Part shown: piece by piece, positions 1-5,773 of the stretch
Numbering within the stretch: position 1 is the first letter of the stretch
Layout of the letters: every line of letters begins with the position of its first letter
Assembly: GCA_019236085.1 (NCBI GenBank)
Contig: JAFAJR010000183.1
Coordinates: 1-6,519, forward strand
Direction of reading: 5' to 3'
Source: Candidatus Dormiibacterota bacterium
GTDB lineage: Bacteria; Chloroflexota; Dormibacteria; Aeolococcales; Aeolococcaceae
DNA length: 6,519 nt
Translations under genes and position numbers: made by a program
The notes under the pieces: model-generated
The model's database searches: none
Seen by the model: only the letters and a program-made list of their open reading frames with translations
What the model was told of the DNA's origin: nothing

Positions 1-992
1 GGACGGGTGACGTCATCTGCTCTGAGCAACTGCACCGGGACCCCGGCATGCGGCGGCGGTTCAGCAGCCTGGTCGAGGCATTTCGCCCTGACACGGTGCA
101 GATCGAGCAAGCGTTTCCCTATTTGGGGGTGCGGCCGATACTGGATGAACTCGGCATGCGTCCGCGCCTCGTGTTCAGCTCGCACAACGTCGAACACACG
201 ATGAAGCGCGAGATCCTCGCCGGAGCCGGCTGGGACGCGAAGGACGTCGAAGCTCTGACCGGTCGCATCGAGAGCCTGGAACGAGACCTGGCCCAGCGCT
301 GCGACATCTGCATTGCAGTGAGTGACGATGATGCCCAGGCGCATCAGGCGATGGGCGCCGGCAATGTGATTGTGGCGCGCAACGGCGCATCGCGTCGGCC
401 CAGCAGCGCTGCGTCAGAGCGTCGCTGGAAGGCCCGCATCGCAGCCCGCGGCATCCGTCACACTGCACTGTTCGTCGGCAGCGCGCATCCGCCCAACTGG
501 GTTGGCTTCATGAGCACGGTGGGGACACGCCTCGGCTTCCTTGCCCCTGATACATGCGTCCTCCTGGCCGGCGGCGTCGCCGACTACATGCACGAACATT
601 TTCGCGGTCGCACCGTGGACCAGGTGACGATGTGGCGCAGGCTGTGGCCGCTGGGACGCGTCACCGACTCCGACCTGGCGGCGCTGCTGCGGGTGGCTGA
701 CGTCATCCTCCTGCCCATCACCGAGGGCGGCGGTTCGAACCTCAAGACGGCGGAGGCGATTCTGTCGGGCCGCCCAGTGGTTGCAACCGATTACGCGCTA
801 CGTTCGTTCGAAGATCTGATGGACCTGCCCAACATCCATGCTGCCCGGACGCCGGAGGAGTTTCGCGCTGCGATGCTGCACGCCTTCAGCCGGCCGGCGG
901 GGCAGCGCTCAGCAGAGCAGGTGCGGCGCAGCGAGGCCGTGCTGTGGGAACGCTGCCTTGAGGGCGTCGCCGAGGCAGTGGCGTCGTTGTGA
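1..992 (+). CDS. Glycosyltransferase, GT4-like (GT-B fold), 5'-truncated by window edge
   Basis: This is a retaining-type GT-B glycosyltransferase that probably transfers a sugar from a nucleotide-sugar donor to a lipid-linked or growing glycan at the cytoplasmic face of the membrane. The reading frame is open from base 3 with no stop, so the true start lies upstream. The ATG at 48 is internal, because a full GT4 protein needs about 60-100 more N-terminal residues. The visible part has 329 residues. The end of the N-terminal domain shows RPDTVQIE followed by SSHNVEHT (HNVE at 183-194), then DICIAVSDDD before the inter-domain linker. The C-terminal Rossmann domain shows FVGSAHPPN and, from base 723, EGGGSNLKTAEAILSGRPVV, the donor-binding Gly-rich/Glu motif of GT4 enzymes. 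The stop overlaps the next glycosyltransferase start as GTGA. Donor and acceptor cannot be told from sequence. The family call is firm; the exact reaction is unknown. Confidence 0.88.
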   Translation, partial: TGDVICSEQLHRDPGMRRRFSSLVEAFRPDTVQIEQAFPYLGVRPILDELGMRPRLVFSSHNVEHTMKREILAGAGWDAKDVEALTGRIESLERDLAQRCDICIAVSDDDAQAHQAMGAGNVIVARNGASRRPSSAASERRWKARIAARGIRHTALFVGSAHPPNWVGFMSTVGTRLGFLAPDTCVLLAGGVADYMHEHFRGRTVDQVTMWRRLWPLGRVTDSDLAALLRVADVILLPITEGGGSNLKTAEAILSGRPVVATDYALRSFEDLMDLPNIHAARTPEEFRAAMLHAFSRPAGQRSAEQVRRSEAVLWERCLEGVAEAVASL

Positions 993-2302
993 GCGGAACG
1001 CTGTGGATCGACCTCACTGACCTTCGCGCCTGGTCCGGCCATCACACCGGCGTTCAGCGCGTCGTGTTCAGCATCGCGTCGCGGTACCAGGCTCGCGGCA
1101 ACGCGCGATTCTTTGCTTTTGACTCCGACCGCGAGGTGCTGCACGAGGTCGGCGCCGAGACGCTGTCAGCGCCCACCGCCACCCCACCCGACGCGGCACG
1201 ACGCTCGTCTTCTGGCGGATTGACGGCCGGCCTTCGGTCTGCGGCGCGACGGACTCCGGTCTCGCTGCGCCGCCGTCTGAGCTTCGAACAGCGGCAGGCG
1301 ATCAAGTCAGCAGGCCGCAACGCGGTGGCGGCGGCCCGCGACCTGCGACGCGCAGCTCGCCGCGACACGGCAGGTGCACGGCGTCCGTCGTCTCCGGTGT
1401 CGTTGAACGTCGGCAGCGACGACGCACTGCTGGTCCTGGGCAAGGTGTGGGACGAGCCGGCGCTGGTGGACGCGCTGACACGGACCAAGCTGATCCGGGG
1501 ATGCCGCTTGCATTACCTGGTGTACGACCTCATACCTGTGTTCCAACCCCATCTCTTCGGCCCCGGACTCTTCGAGCGGTATGCGAGCTACCTCTTCGAC
1601 ATGTGCAGCACTGCGGACGGGCTGCTGGCGATCTCACAGTCGACGCGTGCCGACCTGGAGCGGTTCTGCGCCGATCTCCTCATACCCCAGCCCCCTATCG
1701 AGGTGGTACGCCTCGGCGAGGATGTCCTTCCCCAGGAGCAAGCCGTATCCGGCATCGAGCCTGGAGGTTTCATCCTCACCGTCGGCACGCTGGAGGTGCG
1801 CAAGAACCATGCGTTGCTCTACAACGTGTGGAAGCTGGCGCAGCGCCACGGTGTTCCTCTGCCTCGCCTGGTCATCGTCGGCGGACAGGGATGGCTCGCG
1901 GGTGATGCGCTGCATCTGCTCGCCACGGATCCTCAGGTGAACGCTAACGTCACGCTGCTGCATGACGTCAGCGACGCGCAGCTCGCATGGCTGTATCAGC
2001 ACTGCCGCCTGAGCGTCTATCCCTCAGTGTTCGAGGGCTGGGGGCTGCCCGTCGCCGAATCTCTCGCGCGAGGCAAGGTCTGCGTCGCATCCAACACCTC
2101 GTCGATGCCGGAGATCGCCGGCGACCTCATCGATTACTTCGACCCGTATGACGCCGGCGAGTGCCTGCGAACGCTGCTCAAATACCTCGATGACGCAGTG
2201 CTCGCCGCGAAGGAGGCCGAGATCCGGACCCGCTACCGGCGGACAGGTTGGGACGACACCTTCGCCCAGGTGGCCCGGCTGGTCACACCGGGACTCCCGT
2301 GA
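989..2302 (+). CDS. Glycosyltransferase family 4 (GT-B fold)
   Basis: This complete 437-residue glycosyltransferase is likely cytoplasmic or membrane-associated and acts in the same glycan pathway as the upstream gene. The N-terminus has WIDLTDL (6-12) and HHTGVQRVV (18-26), typical of a GT4 subgroup that begins with a DxTD...TGxQRV signature. Next come DDALLVLGKVW, YDLIP (179-183) and LLAISQSTRADL at the domain junction. The C-terminal donor domain holds GTLEVRKN (266-273), whose Arg/Lys normally contact the nucleotide phosphates, and the E-x7-E motif EGWGLPVAE (349-357). Residues about 58-136 form an Arg/Ala/Ser-rich, low-complexity stretch that looks like a linker or basic surface. The GTG at 989 overlaps the previous stop by 4 nt, implying translational coupling; a GAGG at 972-975 is rather distant for a ribosome site. 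The 3' end overlaps the convergent membrane gene by 20 bp. Sugar specificity is unknown. Confidence 0.92.
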   Translation: MSGTLWIDLTDLRAWSGHHTGVQRVVFSIASRYQARGNARFFAFDSDREVLHEVGAETLSAPTATPPDAARRSSSGGLTAGLRSAARRTPVSLRRRLSFEQRQAIKSAGRNAVAAARDLRRAARRDTAGARRPSSPVSLNVGSDDALLVLGKVWDEPALVDALTRTKLIRGCRLHYLVYDLIPVFQPHLFGPGLFERYASYLFDMCSTADGLLAISQSTRADLERFCADLLIPQPPIEVVRLGEDVLPQEQAVSGIEPGGFILTVGTLEVRKNHALLYNVWKLAQRHGVPLPRLVIVGGQGWLAGDALHLLATDPQVNANVTLLHDVSDAQLAWLYQHCRLSVYPSVFEGWGLPVAESLARGKVCVASNTSSMPEIAGDLIDYFDPYDAGECLRTLLKYLDDAVLAAKEAEIRTRYRRTGWDDTFAQVARLVTPGLP

Positions 2303-2303
2303 C
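2282..2303. terminator. Possible hairpin spanning both convergent stop codons
   Basis: GTCA at 2282-2285 pairs with TGAC at 2300-2303. After a 3-nt bulge (CAC, 2286-2288), CGGG at 2289-2292 pairs with CCCG at 2296-2299 around an ACT loop. The stop codons of the plus-strand glycosyltransferase (2300-2302) and the minus-strand membrane gene (2283-2285) lie in opposite arms. It could slow or end transcription in both directions. There is no T-run on either side, so it is not a classical intrinsic terminator, and such a short GC stem can arise by chance in GC-rich DNA. Confidence 0.3.
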
Positions 2304-3116
2304 GAAGAACAGCATGTGCGCCGGCACGACGCCCATCACCACGCTGATGATGAGGACGTAGAGCATCGCGGTCGCCGGTTGATTGGCACGCATCCTGGCG
2401 AAGTGGCGCGTGAGCAGGGCCACCGCCACCGTGAAGACGATGCCGGCGCCGACGATCAGCAGCCAGAACGGCAGCGCATATTCCGAGACCAGCAACGCTG
2501 ATCGCACCTGCGATGGCTGCAGCGCGATGACGGCCACCAGCACGACGAGCTGCACGCCGACGGTGGCGAACACCAGCCTGATGACTTGGCGCAGCGGGCG
2601 GAACGAGAGGCTCGGCGCCACCAGGTACCAGTGCCCCAGCAGCATGCCGGCAAGAGCGCTCCCACCCACCAGCGCTGCGGGAACGAACGCCAGCGCGGCC
2701 ACCGACCCGCCACCGACCGCAGGACCGAAGGCTGCTGCGGCCATGCCAAGCGCAGCACCGCCGACGGCAATCGTCAGCGCGCCGACGACGCGGCGCGCGG
2801 CGTCGGTTCCGATCCAGCAGAACAGCGCGAAGCCGAGCAGCGACACCGCGAACCAGACGCACCAGTGCACCAGGCCTGACAGAGGCTGCGCCGGCAGCGC
2901 GCCATGCACCAGCGTCGTATCTGAGGGGACGTTGGCGCCGATGAGGATGTCCACTCCCATCACAGCAGCACAGATCAGAGCTGTGGTCCCGACGAAGCCG
3001 CGGCCCACCCGGCCGGTCCAGTCCACGAGGTATGCCGCAGCCACAGTGCCGGCAGCCACCTCCAGCAGGACGAGCAGTGTCGCCACCGGGGCGAGCGCGG
3101 CGAGGGAGACCGCCAT
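2283..3116 (-). CDS. Polytopic integral membrane protein of unknown function
   Basis: This 277-residue protein consists mainly of hydrophobic helices. About eight membrane spans are visible, near residues 5-30, 40-61, 79-102, 108-131, 138-160, 176-199, 210-235 and 248-272. I do not recognise a named family. Features likely to be functional are E19 within helix 1, H84 within helix 3, GHWYLV (161-166) at the end of helix 5 followed by RPLR (173-176), and RANQPATAMLY (243-253) leading into helix 8, which contains H267. The pattern of intramembrane His and Trp/Tyr could suit a redox or cofactor-binding membrane subunit, but there is no heme or quinone motif I can name. ATG 3116 is chosen because a TATACT box lies 9 nt upstream, with no room for a Shine-Dalgarno site. 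The frame is supported over the plus-strand reading by its hydrophobic periodicity and GC-rich third positions. It is transcribed divergently from glutamate dehydrogenase and convergently with the glycosyltransferase. Confidence 0.82.
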   Translation of the reverse strand: MAVSLAALAPVATLLVLLEVAAGTVAAAYLVDWTGRVGRGFVGTTALICAAVMGVDILIGANVPSDTTLVHGALPAQPLSGLVHWCVWFAVSLLGFALFCWIGTDAARRVVGALTIAVGGAALGMAAAAFGPAVGGGSVAALAFVPAALVGGSALAGMLLGHWYLVAPSLSFRPLRQVIRLVFATVGVQLVVLVAVIALQPSQVRSALLVSEYALPFWLLIVGAGIVFTVAVALLTRHFARMRANQPATAMLYVLIISVVMGVVPAHMLFFVTGVPV

Positions 3117-3125
3117 CGCGCGGCG

Positions 3126-3131
3126 AGTATA
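3126..3131 (-). promoter_or_regulatory. Putative -10 box of the membrane-protein gene (leaderless start)
   Basis: On the minus strand this reads TATACT, close to the TATAAT consensus, with 9 nt between its end and the ATG at 3116. That spacing puts the transcription start at or within a few bases of the ATG, so the mRNA would have almost no leader. No convincing TTGACA-like -35 hexamer is seen 16-19 bp upstream. The call is inference from sequence and position. Confidence 0.55.
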
Positions 3132-3166
3132 GGGTCGCCGATCGTCTCAGCCGCGTTGCCGGGTGC

Positions 3167-3172
3167 TAGGCT
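3167..3172 (+). promoter_or_regulatory. Putative -10 box of glutamate dehydrogenase (leaderless start)
   Basis: TAGGCT fits the TAnnnT -10 pattern of high-GC Gram-positive bacteria. It ends 8 nt before the GTG at 3181, so transcription would begin at or next to the start codon. No Shine-Dalgarno sequence precedes the GTG, which agrees with a leaderless message. A -35 hexamer is not evident. This box also argues against the in-frame GTG at 3163, which lies upstream of it and would not be in the transcript. Confidence 0.55.
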
Positions 3173-3180
3173 CGATTCCC

Positions 3181-4452
3181 GTGACCAGCGCCGTGGCCCC
3201 TGTGCTCGATGAGGCAAACCCCTGGCTCAACGCACAGCGGCAGTTCGACAACGCGGCGGAGATCCTCAAGCTGACACCCGGGCTGCGGGCGGTGCTGCGT
3301 CAGGTCCGGCGAGAGCTCGTGGTGCGCTTCCCGGTGAAGCTCGACGACGGCGGGCTTCGCATGTTCGAGGGCTACCGCGTGCAGCACAACCTCACGCGTG
3401 GCCCTGCCAAGGGCGGTCTGCGCTTCCACCCCGAGACCAACATCGACGAGGTGAAGGCGCTGGCCATGTGGATGACGTGGAAGTGCGCGCTGGTCAACAT
3501 CCCCTTCGGAGGCGCCAAGGGCGGCGTGGTGGTAGACCCGGCCACGCTGTCGCACCGAGAGCTCGAGCGCCTCACGCGACGCTTCGCCAGTGAGATCAGC
3601 GTGCTGGTCGGTCCTGATTCGGACATTCCCGCGCCAGACGTCAACACGTCGGCCGAGATCATGGCCTGGATCATGGACACCATCTCCATGGAGCACGGCT
3701 ACTCCATCCCGGCGGTCGTGACCGGCAAGCCGCTGGAGATCGGCGGCAGCGAGGGCCGGCCCAGCGCCACAGGGCGCGGCGTCACCATCGTGGCATTGGA
3801 GGCCTGCAAGCGATTGCACCTCGATCCCGCCGAGTGCACCGTGGCGGTGCAGGGATTCGGCAACGTGGGAAGCGTCAGCGCCGAGCTCATGCACGACGCC
3901 GGGTTTCGCATCTGTGCCGTTTCAGACGTTTTTGGCGGTATCTACTCGCCGGTCGGCCTGGACATGCGAGCCCTGCAGGACCACCGCAAGGCGACGGGCA
4001 GCATCAAGGACTTCCCGGGCACTCACTACGTGAGCAACAGCGAGCTGTTGCAGCTCCCGGTCGACGTGCTGGTCCCCGCCGCGCTGGAGAACCAGATCAC
4101 AGTGCGTAACGCCGGCCACATCCACGCCAAGCTGATCATCGAGGGCGCCAACGGGCCCACCACCCCTGACGCCGACGCCATCCTGGAGCGCCGCGGTATC
4201 ACGCTCGTGCCTGACATCCTGGCCAACGCCGGAGGCGTGACCGTCTCGTATTTCGAGTGGGTGCAGGACCTGCAGTCCTTCTTCTGGGAAGAGGGTGAGA
4301 TCAACCGGCGGCTGGAGCGCATCCTGCAGCGGGCCTTCCATCAGATGTGTGACGAGGCCGACCTGCACGGGGTGTCACTCCGTCTCGGCGCCTATCTGGT
4401 CGCGGTGAAGCGGGTGGCGGACGCGACTGCGGTTCGTGGCATCTACCCCTGA
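3181..4452 (+). CDS. gdhA: Glutamate dehydrogenase (Glu/Leu/Phe/Val dehydrogenase family)
   Basis: This cytoplasmic enzyme interconverts L-glutamate + NAD(P)+ and 2-oxoglutarate + ammonium + NAD(P)H. The 423 residues match the usual length of hexameric bacterial enzymes. The N-terminal substrate domain holds GYRVQHN (64-70), GPAKGGLRFHP with K77, WMTWKC with K101, PFGGAKGG with catalytic K113, and PAPDVNTSAE with D153. The spacing 77-101-113-153 equals that of K89, K113, K125 and D165 of the Clostridium symbiosum enzyme. The nucleotide domain has TGRGV (197-201), the dinucleotide motif GFGNVG (225-230), then VPAALENQI, IEGANGPTTPDAD and NAGGVTVSYFEWVQ. An acidic D249 follows beta-2, which hints at NAD but does not settle it. 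GTG 3181 is preferred over GTG 3163 because the -10 box lies between them and family members start close to the NPWLNA motif. The 3' end overlaps the flippase gene by 17 nt. The main alternative, a branched-chain or phenylalanine dehydrogenase, is less likely given the family length and motifs. Confidence 0.96.
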   Translation: MTSAVAPVLDEANPWLNAQRQFDNAAEILKLTPGLRAVLRQVRRELVVRFPVKLDDGGLRMFEGYRVQHNLTRGPAKGGLRFHPETNIDEVKALAMWMTWKCALVNIPFGGAKGGVVVDPATLSHRELERLTRRFASEISVLVGPDSDIPAPDVNTSAEIMAWIMDTISMEHGYSIPAVVTGKPLEIGGSEGRPSATGRGVTIVALEACKRLHLDPAECTVAVQGFGNVGSVSAELMHDAGFRICAVSDVFGGIYSPVGLDMRALQDHRKATGSIKDFPGTHYVSNSELLQLPVDVLVPAALENQITVRNAGHIHAKLIIEGANGPTTPDADAILERRGITLVPDILANAGGVTVSYFEWVQDLQSFFWEEGEINRRLERILQRAFHQMCDEADLHGVSLRLGAYLVAVKRVADATAVRGIYP

Positions 4453-5773
4453 GCCGGGGGCGGCGGGCCGGCGCCGCAGCCCCCTGCCCGAGGGAACGCT
4501 CAGCGTCGCCGTCGGCCTGGTGCTGGGCGGCATCGCCCAGTACGCGTTTCTGGTGGTCGCTGGGCGCGCCCTCGGCGCGACGCGAGCCAACCCGCTGTCC
4601 GTCTTCTGGTCGCTCATCTTTGTTCTCGGCACCGGCATCTTCCTGCCGTTCGAGCAGGTGATCGGCAGGGCGCTGTCGGCCCGGCGCGCTCATGGTGAGG
4701 GCGGCCGTCCGCTGGTGCTGCGTGCGTCGGTGGCGGGGCTGGCCTTGCTCAGCCCACTGGTCGTGATCGGCGTGGTGCTGCACTCCTGGCTGGCATCCGT
4801 CTTCTTCAACGGCGACGCGCTCTTCGTCTGGGCCATGCTGCTCGGCCTCGCCGCGTTCCTCGCCGAGTTCCTGGGCCGGGGCACGCTGCTGGGAAATGCC
4901 GCGTTCGGCCGCTACGGCCTGCTCATCGGCGCCGAGGGCGGTTTCCGCATCCTGCTGTGCGCCGCGCTGGCGGTTGCCGGAGTCAAGGTTGCCGGTCTCT
5001 ACGGTTTCGCCTTCGTGGTGGCCTCGCTGCTGGCAACCCTCATCGCCGTCAGCGGCCGGCGCGGCCTTCTCCGACCCGGGCCGCGCGCCTCATGGAGCGA
5101 GCTGTCGCAGGCTCTGACGTACCTCTTGGTTGCATCGGTCTGCACGCAGTTCCTGCTCAGCATCGGGACCGCGGCGGTGCAGGTGCTGGCCACCCCGTCG
5201 CAGCATGCCGCAGCGAGCCGCTTCCTGGCGACGCGGATCATCGCCTTCATCCCCATCTTTCTGCTCCAGGCCGTCCAGGCGCCACTGCTCTCGAAGCTCA
5301 CCGTGCTGCACACCGAGCGCCGCTTCACGGAATTCCGGTCTGCGCTGGTGCAAATGCTGGCGGTGGTCCTGGCCTTTGGCGGTCTCGCAGTCGCAGGCCT
5401 GGCGCTGCTGGGACCGGTGGCGGCGCGGATCCTGTTCGGCGGCGGCTTCGACCTGGGGAATCTCGACTTCGCCTTGCTGGGCGGAGCCTGCGCCGTGTTC
5501 ATGGTCGCCCAGGTGCTGAACCAGACCCTCATCGCCTTGAACGGATTCCCCAGAGCCACCGCGGGCTGGGTCACGGGCGTCGTGGCGTTCCTTGTCGTGA
5601 CGGCGCTGGGGTCCTCGCTCTTCCTCCGCGTGGAGCTCGGGTTACTGGCGGGGGCCGTCGCGACTGTTGCCGTGATGGTCGTCCTGATCCTTCCGCTGCT
5701 GCGGCGTGAGGCGGTGGCCGCCTCGCGTTCCGGCGAACGTGTCCTCTCCCGTCCGGCGGTGCCGGAGCTGTGA
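4436..5773 (+). CDS. Polysaccharide/lipid-linked glycan flippase, MOP superfamily (Wzx-like)
   Basis: This 445-residue membrane protein likely flips a lipid-linked oligosaccharide or glycan from the cytoplasmic to the outer face of the membrane. Twelve helices are visible, starting near residues 21, 56, 94, 126, 152, 181, 223, 266, 304, 342, 370 and 396. The two halves are joined around a basic loop (GRRGLLRPGPR), which fits the two-bundle MOP layout. FLPFEQVIGRALSARR (69-84) after helix 2 is a loop seen in actinobacterial flippases of this type. The short N-terminus is basic (GRRRSP). GTG 4436 is the only usual start after the upstream in-frame stop at 4406 that keeps helix 1; the next, GTG 4520, would cut into it. 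No good ribosome site is visible, so translation may depend on ribosomes finishing glutamate dehydrogenase. The next gene starts in its stop codon. A lipid II flippase (MurJ) role is less likely because the protein is short and sits in a glycan context. Confidence 0.85.
   Translation: MASTPEPGAAGRRRSPLPEGTLSVAVGLVLGGIAQYAFLVVAGRALGATRANPLSVFWSLIFVLGTGIFLPFEQVIGRALSARRAHGEGGRPLVLRASVAGLALLSPLVVIGVVLHSWLASVFFNGDALFVWAMLLGLAAFLAEFLGRGTLLGNAAFGRYGLLIGAEGGFRILLCAALAVAGVKVAGLYGFAFVVASLLATLIAVSGRRGLLRPGPRASWSELSQALTYLLVASVCTQFLLSIGTAAVQVLATPSQHAAASRFLATRIIAFIPIFLLQAVQAPLLSKLTVLHTERRFTEFRSALVQMLAVVLAFGGLAVAGLALLGPVAARILFGGGFDLGNLDFALLGGACAVFMVAQVLNQTLIALNGFPRATAGWVTGVVAFLVVTALGSSLFLRVELGLLAGAVATVAVMVVLILPLLRREAVAASRSGERVLSRPAVPEL

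Noticed and set aside
7..204. A short plus-strand frame starting with ATG near the left edge.
   Set aside because: It is out of frame with the glycosyltransferase that is open through the window edge, and the product is low-complexity.
8..1970. Three copies of the palindrome TGACGTCA (8-15, 698-705, 1963-1970), considered as a possible operator.
   Set aside because: All lie within coding sequence where Asp-Val codons (GAC GTC) account for the core; none is near a promoter.
2383..3132. A 249-codon plus-strand frame opposite the membrane protein.
   Set aside because: Its product is a Thr/Ala/Ser-rich sequence without domains, while the minus strand gives regular hydrophobic helices and has a -10 box at its start.
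3144..3161. GTCTCA and TTGCCG as -35 elements for the glutamate dehydrogenase promoter.
   Set aside because: GTCTCA has a suitable spacing but poor match; TTGCCG is only about 5 bp from the -10 box. Neither is convincing.
3166..3894. A 242-codon minus-strand frame inside glutamate dehydrogenase.
   Set aside because: It is the antisense of a gene with fully conserved catalytic motifs; the translation is His/Arg/Leu-rich and motif-free.
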